DNA from: Streptomyces eurythermus
Lineage (GTDB): Bacteria; Actinomycetota; Actinomycetes; Streptomycetales; Streptomycetaceae
Length of the DNA stretch: 64,000 bases
Assembly (NCBI RefSeq): GCF_014649115.1
Contig: NZ_BMSK01000023.1
Span: 62,001 to 126,000, forward strand
Reading direction: 5' to 3'
This document shows, piece after piece, positions 41,084 through 50,111 of this stretch. Numbering within the stretch: position 1 is the first letter of the stretch; every line of letters begins with the position of its first letter. Below the pieces are notes generated by a model that did no database searches, was not told the DNA's origin, and saw only the letters and a program-made list of their open reading frames with translations. A program made the position numbers and the translations under genes.

Positions 41084-42006
41084 CGGGAGGTGCTCCTTCT
41101 GCGGTGGGGCGGGTTGAGTTGCGCGGCGAGCAGCGCCGCCAGGGACAGGGCGAAGCCGCAGGTCTGGGACGGACTCAGGGACTCGCCCCGGGTCACGCCG
41201 ATGGCCGTGGCGACCAGGGGGGACAGCAGGACCAGGGGCGCGATGGCACCCACCGGGAGGGTGGCTATGCCGCGGAACCACAGCGTGTACGCGATCAGGC
41301 CGCCCATGCTGCCCAGCCACAGGTAGCCGCCCGCCGCGCCGGCGTCGATCCGCTCCGGCACGCCTTCGAAGGCGAGGGTCAGCGGGAGCAGGAGCAGCCC
41401 GCCGACCGTGAGCTGCCAGCCGGCCAGGGCCAGCGGACCGACCCCCGTCGGCCGGCCCCAGCGCCTGGTCAGGACGACCCCGCCCGCCATGGTCGCCGTA
41501 TGGCCGAGGCCGGCGAGCAGGCCCACGGCGTCCAGCCGGGCGCCGGGGCCGAGGACCATGAGCCCGACGCCGGCCACGCCGAGCACGCCCCAGGCCAGCC
41601 GCCAGGGTGTCGGCCGGTCGCGCAGGAGGAGGGCGGCCAGCCCGGCGACCAGCAGCGGCTGGGCCGCGCCGAGGGTGGCGGCGACCCCGCCGGGGAGCCG
41701 TTCGGCGGCCACGAACAGCAGGGGCATGCCGCCGATGTTGAGCAGGCCGAGGACGACGGCCTTCCACCACCAGTCCCCGCGCGGCAGCACCCGGGTGAGC
41801 GCCAGGCCCACCAGCCCGGCGGGCAGGGCGCGCATGAGGCCCGCGAACAACGGGTGTCCGGGCGGGAGGAGTTCGGTGGTGACGACGTAGGTGGTGCCCC
41901 AGGCGGCGGGGGCGAGGGCGGTCAGCAGGACGGTGGCCTGCCGGTGGGCGGCCGGCGTGGCGGTGGCGGCTACGGCGGCGGCCTGCGGCTGGGCGGACGA
42001 GGACAT
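41080..42006 (-). CDS. EamA/DMT-family exporter
   Basis: A 308-residue protein from ATG 42006 (MSSSAQPQ). About ten TM segments in two EamA halves are visible (TALAPAAWGTTYVVTTELLP begins the first, AGLGHTATMAGGVVLTRRWG the second). It is a probable small-molecule efflux carrier. No Shine-Dalgarno sequence precedes the chosen ATG; an in-frame ATG at 42048 would be longer. It lies divergent from a LysR gene across an inverted repeat, the usual layout for inducible export. Confidence 0.85.
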   Translation of the reverse strand: MSSSAQPQAAAVAATATPAAHRQATVLLTALAPAAWGTTYVVTTELLPPGHPLFAGLMRALPAGLVGLALTRVLPRGDWWWKAVVLGLLNIGGMPLLFVAAERLPGGVAATLGAAQPLLVAGLAALLLRDRPTPWRLAWGVLGVAGVGLMVLGPGARLDAVGLLAGLGHTATMAGGVVLTRRWGRPTGVGPLALAGWQLTVGGLLLLPLTLAFEGVPERIDAGAAGGYLWLGSMGGLIAYTLWFRGIATLPVGAIAPLVLLSPLVATAIGVTRGESLSPSQTCGFALSLAALLAAQLNPPHRRRSTSR

Positions 42007-42042
42007 GTGAGGAGTCTCGGTCGCCGGCCGGCCATGCGTCCA

Positions 42043-42083
42043 AGCCATGGTTGCCATCACAGCCATGTACAGAAACCATGGCT
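42043..42083. promoter_or_regulatory. LysR-type operator: inverted repeat with CCATGG cores
   Basis: AGCCATGGTT (42043-42052) and AACCATGGCT (42074-42083) are exact reverse complements separated by 21 bp, each with a palindromic CCATGG core. They lie in the gap between the divergent EamA (start 42006) and LysR (start 42086) genes, so they probably control both. Confidence 0.6.
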
Positions 42084-42085
42084 GG

Positions 42086-42976
42086 GTGGACCTCCAGCAG
42101 ATGCGGTACGCCGTCGCCGTCGCCGAGACCCGTAACTTCACCCGCGCCGCCGAGCGGTGTTACGTGACGCAGTCCTCGCTCAGCCACCGGATCGCGGGCC
42201 TGGAGCGGGAGTTGGGGGTACGGCTGTTCGCCCGCTCCAGTCGCCGGGTCGAACTCACCGACGCGGGCGAGGCGTTCGTGGCCCGGGCGCGGGAGGCACT
42301 GGCCGCCGTCGACCGCGCGGTGGCCGACGCCGCCGCCGCGACCGGCGTGGTACGCGGCCGGCTCGCCGTCGGGGTGATCGTGACCACCGCCGCCGTGGAC
42401 GTACCGGAGCTGTTGCAGCGTTACCGCGCCCGGCACCCGGAGGTGCGGGTGCTGCTGCGGTCCGGGCGCAGTGACGAGCTGGCGGCGGCGATCCGCCGCG
42501 GCGAGCTGGACATCGCCTTCCTCGGGCTGCCGGAGGGCGAGCGGCCCACGGGGGTGGAGAGCGTGGCGCTCGACCACGACGAGCATGTGCTGGTGGTGAC
42601 GGCCGGGCACCGGCTGGCCGGGGCAAAGCGGGTCACGCTGCGGGACATCGCCGGGGAGGCGTTCGTGGACTTCGTGGCCGGGACGCCCGCCCGGGCCCAG
42701 TCGGACCAGGCGTTCGCCGCGGCGGGCCTGGTCCGCGAGGTCGCCTACGAGGTGGGGGTGGTGGAGCTGATCACCGGGCTGATCGGGCGGGGGCTCGGCG
42801 TCGCGCTGCTGCCCTCGGCGTTCGTCCGGCCGCTGGCCGCCGCCGACCCCGGGCTGGCGCTGGTCCCGGTGGCCGACGGGCCGCACCGGGTGGAGTACCT
42901 GGCCTGGAGCCGCTTCCCGCCGAGCGCGGCGACCCGGGCCATGCTCGACGTCCTCGGGGCCGGACCGCGGACCTGA
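42086..42976 (+). CDS. LysR-family transcriptional regulator
   Basis: A 296-residue protein from GTG 42086 (VDLQQMRYAVAVAETRNFTR), the usual LysR N-terminus; ATG 42065 is an in-frame alternative. The helix-turn-helix is AAERCYVTQSSLSHRIAGLE, followed by a LysR substrate-binding domain. It is divergent from the EamA-reductase pair and likely activates it. Its stop codon lies inside the first copy of a 64-bp tandem repeat. Confidence 0.92.
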   Translation: MDLQQMRYAVAVAETRNFTRAAERCYVTQSSLSHRIAGLERELGVRLFARSSRRVELTDAGEAFVARAREALAAVDRAVADAAAATGVVRGRLAVGVIVTTAAVDVPELLQRYRARHPEVRVLLRSGRSDELAAAIRRGELDIAFLGLPEGERPTGVESVALDHDEHVLVVTAGHRLAGAKRVTLRDIAGEAFVDFVAGTPARAQSDQAFAAAGLVREVAYEVGVVELITGLIGRGLGVALLPSAFVRPLAAADPGLALVPVADGPHRVEYLAWSRFPPSAATRAMLDVLGAGPRT

Positions 42977-43140
42977 CGCGACCGCGCGCCCCAGGACGGC
43001 GCCGAACGGTTCAGCCTCGGAGCCCGTGACGCGGACCTGACGCGACCGCGCGCCCCAGGACGGCGTCGAACGGTTCAGCCTCGGAGCCCGTGACGCGGAC
43101 CTGACGCGCCCGCACGCCTCAGGGCGGCGTCAGACGGTTC
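42967..43140. repeat. 64-bp tandem repeat, about 2.7 copies
   Basis: Units begin with GCGGACCTGACGCG at 42967, 43031 and 43095, an exact 64-bp period. The first two units are almost identical and the third is partial and diverged. The first includes the LysR stop codon, and the third runs into the 3' end of the convergent XRE gene. The block therefore fills the whole convergent gap. Confidence 0.85.
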
Positions 43141-44026
43141 GGCGCGCGTCCAGCGCGGGCAGGTCCGCCCGCTCGGCCGGTACCGCCGTGGCGGCCAGCA
43201 GGCGCAGGGCCGCGTCGGACGGGGAGCCGGGCTCGGCGGTGTAGGTGATCACGCGCTGGCCGGCGGTGCCCGGCAGGCACAGGTTCTCGAAGCCCAGCTC
43301 CAGGGTGCCGACCGCCGGATGGCGCAGGGACTTGGTGCCGGAGACGCAGGTGCGGACCGGGTGCCGGGCCCACAGCGCGGTGAACTCCTCGCTCTGTATG
43401 GACAGCCGGCCGATCAGCTCGGCCAGCGCGCGGTCGTCGGGGTGCCGGCCGGCGACCAGGCGCAGGGAGGCGACCGCGAGGTGGGCCTCCTCCTTCCAGT
43501 CGGTGTACCTCGCCCGGTACTCCTCGTCCAGGAACAGCATCCGCACCAGGTTGGGCCGGCCGCCGGCGGTCTCCGGGCCCTCCCACGGCAGGTGCGCGGC
43601 GAGCAGGGCGTGACCGAGCCGGTTCCAGGCCAGGACGTCGCCCCGCCGGTCCAGGAGGAGCGCGGGTACGTCCGTCATGGCGGCGAGCAGCCGGCGGGCC
43701 GAGGCGGAGGCGTGCTCGGCGCGGGGCGCGGCCGGGCGGCGCGGGGCGGCGGGGCGGGCCAGGTCCTTCAGGTGGGCGGTCTCGTCCTCGGTGAGCCGCA
43801 GGGTGCGGGCGATCGCCTCCAGCACCGAGTCGGACACCCCGGCCGCGCGGCCCTGTTCGAGGCGGGTGTAGTGGGTGATGCTGACGCCCGCGAGCAGGGC
43901 CAGCTCCTCGCGGCGCAGCCCGGCGACCCGGCGGCGGGCCGGCGCGGTCGCGATCCCGACGTCCTCCGGCCGCAGCGCGGCACGGCGTGACTTCAGGAAC
44001 TCTCCGAGCTCGGACGGCGCGTCCAT
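43130..44026 (-). CDS. XRE regulator with MmyB-like ligand-binding domain
   Basis: A 298-residue protein from ATG 44026 (GGAGGC about 5 nt upstream). The helix-turn-helix is in RRVAGLRREELALLAGVSIT then HYTRLEQGR. The C-terminal MmyB-type domain follows (PALLLDRRGDVLAWNRLGHA; ELGFENLCLPG). This architecture is common in actinobacteria, usually divergent from the gene it controls. Here it is divergent from an MFS exporter and is the likely repressor of that gene. Confidence 0.92.
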   Translation of the reverse strand: MDAPSELGEFLKSRRAALRPEDVGIATAPARRRVAGLRREELALLAGVSITHYTRLEQGRAAGVSDSVLEAIARTLRLTEDETAHLKDLARPAAPRRPAAPRAEHASASARRLLAAMTDVPALLLDRRGDVLAWNRLGHALLAAHLPWEGPETAGGRPNLVRMLFLDEEYRARYTDWKEEAHLAVASLRLVAGRHPDDRALAELIGRLSIQSEEFTALWARHPVRTCVSGTKSLRHPAVGTLELGFENLCLPGTAGQRVITYTAEPGSPSDAALRLLAATAVPAERADLPALDARRTV

Positions 44027-44359
44027 GGATGCCTCCGGGGTGTGCGGCGTACTCCTGCGGCGAGTACGGCGGGTACGGCAGGTACCGCAAATGAAGCGAG
44101 TACGGCGGGTACGGCGGTCGTCGTCCATCCTGCCCGCCCGGCGGCGCGAACGGGATGCCCGAGGGTGGTCACGCGATGACCACCCTCACGGCGACCGGTC
44201 CCACGGCGGTGCTGGCTGGGCCGGCCGCGGCGGACGAGTCTTCTGCACGGCGACTCCGGTGGAACCCCGACGGGACGGAACCCCGACGAGTTCGCCGTAC
44301 GCCCCACCGCCCCACTCCGCCGTAGACCCGGCGGCCCCGCCGTACAGAAGGGACCCGTC
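44027..44359. promoter_or_regulatory. Divergent XRE-MFS intergenic region with 19-bp direct repeats
   Basis: CGAGTACGGCGGGTACGGC occurs at 44061-44079 and again at 44097-44115, spaced 36 bp start to start, with further GTACGG/GTACCG half-sites between them. These are candidate binding sites for the XRE regulator. The rest of the 333-bp gap shows no gene. Confidence 0.5.
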
Positions 44360-45778
44360 ATGTCCGTCACAGCGACACGGCCGGCCGACGCCGCGCCCGC
44401 CGTGCTGACCCCGCGGCTGCGCCTGGTACTGGTGCTGCTGCTCGCGGCCCAGTTCATGCTGGCCGTGGACTTCTCCATCCTGAACGTGGCCCTGCCGGTG
44501 ATCGGCGCGGGCCTCGGCTTCTCCCTCGACCACCTCCAGTGGATCGGCACCGCGTTCGCCCTGTGCGCGGCCGGGTTCACCCTGCTGTTCGGGCGGGTCG
44601 CCGACCTCTTCGGCCGCCGCCGGCTGTTCCTCGGCGGCCTCGTCGTCCTCGGCGCGGCCTCGCTGGCCGGCGGGCTGGCGCAGAACCCGGAGGTACTGCT
44701 CACCGCCCGGGTGTTCCAGGGGCTGGCCACCGCGGCGGTCACCCCGGCCGGGCTGTCCCTGCTGACGACGTCCTTCCCGGAGGGCCCGCTGCGGGAGAAG
44801 GCGCTCGGTCTCAACGGGGCGCTGATGTCGGCCGGTTTCACCACGGGCGCGATCCTCGGCGGGCTGCTGACCGACCTGCTGTCGTGGCGCTGGGCGTTCT
44901 TCGTCAACGTACCCGTGGCCCTCGCCGTGCTCCTCGTCGCGCCCGCCGTCATCGCCGAGTCCCGGCCCGCCGAGCGGCCGAAGCTGGACATACCGGGTGC
45001 CGTCACGGTCACCCTCGGTCTGCTGGCGGTCATCCTCGGGCTGACCCAGGCCGGTGAGCACGGCTGGGGCGCGCCGGCCACGCTGCTGCCGCTCGCGGCC
45101 GGGGTGGGGCTGCTCGGGGTGTTCGCGGCCGTGGAGCGCCGGGTGTCCGCGCCGCTGGTGCCGCCCCGGGTGCTGGGCCGGCGGTCGGTGGCGTGGGGCA
45201 ACCTCGCCGGGCTGGTCGCGTTCCTCACCGAGACGTCCCTGGTGTTCCTGCTGACCCTCTACCTCCAGGAGGTGCTGGGCTTCTCCCCGCTGGCGGCCGG
45301 GCTGTCGTTCGGCGTGCTGGGCGCGGGGACCGTGGTCGGCGGCGCGCTCGCCCCGCGGCTGATCGGCCGCTTCGGCGCGACCCGGACGCTGCTGGCCGGC
45401 GGTCTGACGCAGGCGGTGTTCACGGCGGCCCTGCTGGGGCTCGGCACCGGGCACGCCTCGCTGTGGCTGCTGCTGGCCGCGACCTTCGCGGGCGGGGTGG
45501 GCAACATGCTGGTCATCGTCGGGTTCATGGTGTCCGCCACGTCCGGTCTCGCCGATGACGAACAGGGCCTGGCGACCGGGCTCGCGACGATGACCCAGCA
45601 GATCGGCATCACCATGGGCACGCCGGTGATGAGCGCCGTCGCCACCGCCGCCATGACCGGTACGGGCGCCCTGGCCGTGCTCGGCGGACTGAAGACCGCG
45701 ATCGCGCTGAACGCGGCCCTCGCCCTCGTCGGCACCGTCGGCAGCGCGGCGTTCCTGCGCGAGCCCCGCCGCCGGTGA
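44360..45778 (+). CDS. MFS transporter, DHA2-type multidrug exporter
   Basis: A 472-residue protein with about 14 TM segments. LAVDFSILNVALPVIGAGLG in TM1 and RVADLFGRRRLFLGG as MFS motif A identify drug:H+ antiporter family 2. AAGAGLTPAG-like motif C is represented by TAAVTPAGLSLLTTSF. It is divergent from the XRE/MmyB regulator that probably represses it. Substrate unknown. Confidence 0.92.
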   Translation: MSVTATRPADAAPAVLTPRLRLVLVLLLAAQFMLAVDFSILNVALPVIGAGLGFSLDHLQWIGTAFALCAAGFTLLFGRVADLFGRRRLFLGGLVVLGAASLAGGLAQNPEVLLTARVFQGLATAAVTPAGLSLLTTSFPEGPLREKALGLNGALMSAGFTTGAILGGLLTDLLSWRWAFFVNVPVALAVLLVAPAVIAESRPAERPKLDIPGAVTVTLGLLAVILGLTQAGEHGWGAPATLLPLAAGVGLLGVFAAVERRVSAPLVPPRVLGRRSVAWGNLAGLVAFLTETSLVFLLTLYLQEVLGFSPLAAGLSFGVLGAGTVVGGALAPRLIGRFGATRTLLAGGLTQAVFTAALLGLGTGHASLWLLLAATFAGGVGNMLVIVGFMVSATSGLADDEQGLATGLATMTQQIGITMGTPVMSAVATAAMTGTGALAVLGGLKTAIALNAALALVGTVGSAAFLREPRRR

Positions 45779-45885
45779 CGGACGACCCGGCCCGGTCACG
45801 GAAAGCCCGCCGCCCCGGACACCCGCACCCCCTGCTCCCGGCCGGTGAACCCTCAGCGGTACGGCGGCCGGCCGGTGAGCGCGCG

Positions 45886-46716
45886 TCAGCAGTACGGCGG
45901 CTGGTCGGTGAGCGAGGACGCCACCCGCATCCACACCCCGAACTGCCGGTACAGCGCGGGCAGCGGGCCGGTCGCCCGGACCGTCCGGGGGTCGTCGGCC
46001 GTCACCCCGGGGATGCCGAGCAGGGTCGCGGCGACGGAGGCGGACTGCCAGCGGACCGCGAGGGTGGCCTCGGCGGCGGACGGGGCGGGCCGGCGCGGGG
46101 CCGGGGTCAGCGCGGCGGCCACCGTCTCCTCGATCGCCTCGCGCGCCTCCGCCTCGGGCCGCAGCTCGGCCGAGAACCGGTCGCGGGCGTACTTCACCGG
46201 GACGGTGGCGACCGAGGCGTCCCACTCCGTCATCTCCGCGCACGCCGCGTCGTCACCCGTGAGGGCCACGACGGGCACGCCGAGGGCCGCCGCCGTGGCC
46301 TGGGCGAGCCCGATCTCGCCGACCGGGCGCCCGTCCAGCCACATGTCCTCGATCTCGTGCCCCATGAAGCTGTGGCTGAGCACGCCCGGCGCACCGGCCC
46401 GGGAGTGGTAGCCGACGCACAGCACGGCGTCGTACTCCCCGGTCAGCCCCTCCAGCATGCCGAGCTGCTTGGGTCTGCCGCGCACCAGGCGGGCCGCCGG
46501 GTGCAGGGTCTCGGGGAGGAGGTTGCGCATGGGGCCGTGGGCGTCGTTGACCAGGACGTGGGCGGCGCCGGCCGCGAGCGCGCCGCGGACGGCGGCGTTC
46601 ACGTCCTCGGCCATCTTGGCGCGGCCCCGCTCGTAGTCCCGGCCGCCCGGCTGGACGTCGTCGGCGTCGACGAGCCCGGTGACGCCCTCCATGTCCGCGC
46701 TGATGTAGATCCGCAC
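45886..46716 (-). CDS. M55-family D-aminopeptidase, DppA-like
   Basis: A 276-residue protein from GTG 46716 (VRIYISADMEG). Zinc-ligand motifs of the M55 family are visible: Asp8 and Glu10 in SADMEG, His in NDAHGPMRN, His in VGYHSRAG, and Glu in GEIGLA. Members form ring-shaped decamers that cut N-terminal D-amino acids. No peptide transporter is linked here. The MFS gene converges from the left. Confidence 0.9.
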   Translation of the reverse strand: MRIYISADMEGVTGLVDADDVQPGGRDYERGRAKMAEDVNAAVRGALAAGAAHVLVNDAHGPMRNLLPETLHPAARLVRGRPKQLGMLEGLTGEYDAVLCVGYHSRAGAPGVLSHSFMGHEIEDMWLDGRPVGEIGLAQATAAALGVPVVALTGDDAACAEMTEWDASVATVPVKYARDRFSAELRPEAEAREAIEETVAAALTPAPRRPAPSAAEATLAVRWQSASVAATLLGIPGVTADDPRTVRATGPLPALYRQFGVWMRVASSLTDQPPYC

Positions 46717-46741
46717 GGCACCGACCCTACCGACCCTACGT

Positions 46742-46747
46742 ATTGTA
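46742..46747 (-). promoter_or_regulatory. Consensus -10 (TACAAT) for the DppA-like gene
   Basis: TACAAT on the minus strand, 26 nt before GTG 46716. TTGCTG-like sequence lies about 13-15 nt further upstream, a short spacer. A CCGACCCTA direct repeat (46720-46738) lies in the leader. Confidence 0.4.
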
Positions 46748-46804
46748 GGTTCCCAACCGCCAGCAACTACCGGGCCGTTCACACGCCTGTTCAACGGGGG
46801 ACGC

Positions 46805-47092
46805 ATGCAGGACACGACCGAGTCGGAGCCCGGCACGGAGGTCTGTGCGCACAGTCTCGCGCCGACGGTGACCGTGCTGGTCGTCAGCCTGGCCATCGCC
46901 GCCGTCGGCGTGTACGAGCTGTGCGGCTTCGGGCTGCACAGCCTGGACCGGCGCCCGCACCTGTTCAGCGACGGCCTGGCGACCGGCGGGGTGATCGCCG
47001 CCGCGGTGGCCGCCGGAGCCGCGGTGGGCAACCTGGCCTGGCTGCTGACGGCGGACCGGCGGCGCGAGCGGGACGCGGGCGACGGCGTCTGA
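46805..47092 (+). CDS. Small two-TM membrane protein
   Basis: A 95-residue protein at ATG 46805. Two hydrophobic helices (about residues 20-42 and 58-82) flank a short loop with HSLDRRPHLF. The C-terminus is Arg/Asp-rich. No family recognised; convergent with the next gene, whose stop lies 4 bp away. Confidence 0.6.
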   Translation: MQDTTESEPGTEVCAHSLAPTVTVLVVSLAIAAVGVYELCGFGLHSLDRRPHLFSDGLATGGVIAAAVAAGAAVGNLAWLLTADRRRERDAGDGV

Positions 47093-47095
47093 CGC

Positions 47096-47809
47096 TCACC
47101 GGCCGCCCGGTCCGAGCACGGGCGGTGTCACGGCCTCGGCGGCGGTGTCCGGGTCGTACGTGTCGATGGCGTACGTGTCGCTGTCGCTGTGCGTCCAGGC
47201 GGGGTCGTAGGCGCAGGGCACGCCCGCGCCGCCCGTGAAGTACCGCTGCTCCGGGTCCCAGGTGAAGGTCATCCACTCGGCCCGGCGGTCCCGCTGGACG
47301 TACAGCGACCAGTCCTTGCCGGTCCCGCCCTCGGTGTACGAGGTGACCCTCCAGCCCTCGTCCGCCAGCCGCCGGTGCAGCCGCCGCAGACCGGGGACGG
47401 CCTGGTCGGCGGGGACGTCGTCCAGCGCCCACTCGTGGTAGAGCCGGTAGGCGCCGTCGACGGTCTTGTCCTCCATGCCGAGCAGTCCGCCGTCGTGGCA
47501 GTACTCCGCGCCGAACTCGTTCCGCGCGCGGCCGCCGGTGCCGCCGGCGCCCGGCGGCAGGGCGCGGGTGAAGCCCAGGACGCCGTACGCCTCCCGGGAG
47601 TACCCGAAGGCGCGGTCCGCCCTGTCCTGGGGCGCGACCCGGGGCAGGTCCGTCCCGGCCCCGGCGTTCCAGGCGAGCACGGCGACCAGCGCGAGGACGA
47701 CGGCGACGAGCAGCCCCCCGCAGCCCAGGCAGCCGGCGACCGGCCCCCGCCCGGTGCCGGTATCGGTGCTGGTGGGAGTGGTCGCGGCCGGTGTGGTCTC
47801 GTCGGGCAT
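47096..47809 (-). CDS. Membrane-anchored hypothetical protein
   Basis: A 237-residue protein with a Thr/Pro-rich cytoplasmic N-terminus, one TM segment (about residues 25-48, GCLGCGGLLVAVVLALVAVL) and a large extracytoplasmic domain. That domain is rich in aromatic and acidic residues (LYHEWALDDVPADQA; WSLYVQRDRRAEWMTF). No catalytic motif recognised. It lies downstream of the two-component system with a 130-bp gap and could be a target. Confidence 0.65.
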   Translation of the reverse strand: MPDETTPAATTPTSTDTGTGRGPVAGCLGCGGLLVAVVLALVAVLAWNAGAGTDLPRVAPQDRADRAFGYSREAYGVLGFTRALPPGAGGTGGRARNEFGAEYCHDGGLLGMEDKTVDGAYRLYHEWALDDVPADQAVPGLRRLHRRLADEGWRVTSYTEGGTGKDWSLYVQRDRRAEWMTFTWDPEQRYFTGGAGVPCAYDPAWTHSDSDTYAIDTYDPDTAAEAVTPPVLGPGGR

Positions 47810-47872
47810 ACGGCGACGCTACGGCGCCCCGGGCGGCCCGGGGATGGGCACGGCTACCCGCTCCGGATAGGT

Positions 47873-47948
47873 ACCCGTACTCAGCCGCCACCCGGGCAGG
47901 TCCCCGTACCCGGCCACCGCCCCCGACGCACACCCGTACTCAGCCGCC
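47873..47948. repeat. 17-bp direct repeat around the histidine kinase stop codon
   Basis: ACCCGTACTCAGCCGCC occurs at 47873-47889 and 47932-47948. The second copy contains the stop codon of the histidine kinase (read leftward), and the first lies 59 bp downstream of it. Confidence 0.6.
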
Positions 47949-49379
47949 GGCCCCGCCGTCCCCCACCGGACCGCCGCCCACCGTGAAGCCGATGACCGAG
48001 CCGCCGCCCTCGCGCCGGTAGGCGAACGGCGCCCCGCCATGGGCCAGGGCGACCTCGCGGACGATGGACAGGCCGAGCCCCGAGCCGGGCAGCGAGCGGG
48101 CGTCGGCGGCGCGGTAGAAGCGGTCGAAGATGCGCACGAGGTCGCCGTCGGCGATCCCGGGCCCCCGGTCCAGCACCTCCACCCGTACCGTGCCCGGCCG
48201 GGCCGGGCCGGTGACGCTCACCTCGATCGGCGCGGTGCCGTCCCGGTCGAACTTGGCCGCGTTCTCGACCAGGTTGGAGATGGCCCGCTGGAGCATCCCG
48301 GACCGCCCGTAGGTCGTCGTCTCGCCGCTCGCGTGCAGCACGACCGGCCGCCCGGTACGGCGCCGGGCCAGCCCGGCCACGTCCTCGGCGAGGTCGGCGA
48401 GGTCCACCCGTTGCGGCGGCTCGGCGTCGGACTGCCCGGCGGCGAGGTCGACCAGCTCGTTGACCAGGTCGGTCAGTTCCCGGGCCTCCTGGGTGAGGTC
48501 GGCGACCAGCTCCTCCCGGGACTCGGGCGGCAGTTCGTCGATGCGCCTCAGCAGCGAGATGTTGGTGCGCAGGGAGGTGAGCGGGGTGCGCAGCTCGTGC
48601 CCCGCGTCCTGCACCAGCCGGCGCTGGTCCTCCTCCGACTGGGCGAGCCGCCCCAGCATCCGGTCGAAGGCGCGGCCCAGCCGCCCCACCTCGTCCAGCC
48701 CGGTCACCGGCACCTGGATGCCCAGTCGCCGGGTGCGGGCCACGTCCTCGGCGGCGGAGGTCAGCACCACCAGCCGGCGGGTGATGCGCCGGGCCAGCCA
48801 CCAGCCGAACAGCCCGGCCGCCACCACGACCGCCGCCATCAGGATCAGCGTCCGCTGCTGCAACGCCCGCAGGAGGTCCTCGGTGTCGCTGAACTCCTGG
48901 GCGACCTGCACCGCGCCCCGCCCGTCGCCGAGCGAGACGGTGGCGATGCGGAACAGGTCCGCGTCCACCCGTACGTCCTTGTGCTCGACGACCTCCCCGG
49001 CCCGCCGGGCGACGGCCACCGCCCGGTCCCGGGAGGTGACGGGCAGCACCGGGGAGCCGTCGTCGACGATCTGCCCCCACGCGCCGAGCACCTGGACGTC
49101 GGTGCGGGCCGGGCGGACCAGGTCGTGTCCGGGACGGGAGGAAGAGAAGTCCTCGGGGCCCATCGGCTGCTGCCGGACCTCGTCCCGGACGTCCTGCACG
49201 ACCTGGGTGAACACCGACTGCTGGTCGACCCGGACGAGCCGCGCGGCGGAGTTGTACGACAGGATGCCGACGAGGACCGTGACGGCGGCGGTGACGGCGG
49301 CGAAGGAGACCGCGAAGGTGGTGCGCAGCGAGACCAGCCTGGGCCGGGGCCGCTCCGGCAGCCGCCGGCGCGGGCCCAT
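47940..49379 (-). CDS. Sensor histidine kinase (MprB/CseC-like)
   Basis: A 479-residue protein. It has TM1 (about 22-44), an extracytoplasmic sensor (about 45-170), TM2 (about 178-196), and a HAMP domain. The H-box is QDAGHELRTPLTSLRTN. N-, G1- and G2-boxes of the ATPase follow (NLVENAAKF, DRGPGIADGD, GSGLGLSIV). The C-terminus ends in a Gly-rich tail. The start abuts the response regulator stop (TAG then ATG), so the pair is co-translated. Signal unknown. Confidence 0.95.
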   Translation of the reverse strand: MGPRRRLPERPRPRLVSLRTTFAVSFAAVTAAVTVLVGILSYNSAARLVRVDQQSVFTQVVQDVRDEVRQQPMGPEDFSSSRPGHDLVRPARTDVQVLGAWGQIVDDGSPVLPVTSRDRAVAVARRAGEVVEHKDVRVDADLFRIATVSLGDGRGAVQVAQEFSDTEDLLRALQQRTLILMAAVVVAAGLFGWWLARRITRRLVVLTSAAEDVARTRRLGIQVPVTGLDEVGRLGRAFDRMLGRLAQSEEDQRRLVQDAGHELRTPLTSLRTNISLLRRIDELPPESREELVADLTQEARELTDLVNELVDLAAGQSDAEPPQRVDLADLAEDVAGLARRRTGRPVVLHASGETTTYGRSGMLQRAISNLVENAAKFDRDGTAPIEVSVTGPARPGTVRVEVLDRGPGIADGDLVRIFDRFYRAADARSLPGSGLGLSIVREVALAHGGAPFAYRREGGGSVIGFTVGGGPVGDGGAGG

Positions 49380-50111
49380 CTAGTCCTCCCGCAGCACGTA
49401 ACCCACGCCCCGCACGGTGTGGATCAGCTGCGGGGCGCCGGGCTCGTCCAGCTTGCGGCGCAGATAGCCGACGTAGACGGCGAGGTTCTTGGAGCCGGGG
49501 CCGAAGTCGTAGCCCCAGATCCGGTCGTAGATGGTGGAGTGGTCCAGGACGATGCCCGCGTTGCGCACCAGCAGTTCCAGCAGCTCGAACTCGGTGCGGG
49601 TCAGTTCCAGCTCGCGCCGGCCGCGCCAGGCCCGGCGGGCCTGGAGGTCCATGCGCAGGCCGGCGGCCTCCAGCTGGCGGCTCGCGGTCTGCGCCACCTC
49701 CCGCACCGGGCCCTCCGGGGGGCCGGGGGCGGCGACCGGGGCGGGGCTGGTGCGGCGCAGCAGCGCCCGCAGCCGCGCGAAGACCTCCTCTACGTCGAAC
49801 GGCTTGACCACGTAGTCGTCGGCGCCGGCGTCCAGGCCCGCGATGCGGTCGGCGGTCTCCACCAGGGCGGTGAGCATCAGGATCGGGGTGCGGTCGCCCT
49901 CGGCGCGCAGCACGCGGCACACCTGGAGGCCGTCGATGCCGGGCATCATCACGTCGAGGACGAGCACGTCCGGCGGGTTGGTGTGGGCCTGCGCCAGCGC
50001 TTCCACACCGTCGGCGACCGCCGTGACCTCGTACCCCTCCAGCGTCAGGGCACGCTCCAGGGCATGGCGGATGGCACGGTCGTCTTCGGCGAGCAGCACA
50101 GTCTGGGGCAC
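49380..50111 (-). CDS. OmpR-family response regulator
   Basis: A 243-residue protein from GTG 50111 (VPQTVLLAEDDRAIRHALER). The receiver domain has the phospho-acceptor Asp53 in VLDVMMPGIDG, with LTA and KPFD as the other conserved positions. The winged-helix effector has ELTRTEFELLELLVRNAG and VYVGYLRRKLDEPG. A Pro/Gly-rich linker of about 25 residues joins the domains. First gene of the two-component operon. The repeat block lies immediately upstream. Confidence 0.95.
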   Translation of the reverse strand: MPQTVLLAEDDRAIRHALERALTLEGYEVTAVADGVEALAQAHTNPPDVLVLDVMMPGIDGLQVCRVLRAEGDRTPILMLTALVETADRIAGLDAGADDYVVKPFDVEEVFARLRALLRRTSPAPVAAPGPPEGPVREVAQTASRQLEAAGLRMDLQARRAWRGRRELELTRTEFELLELLVRNAGIVLDHSTIYDRIWGYDFGPGSKNLAVYVGYLRRKLDEPGAPQLIHTVRGVGYVLRED

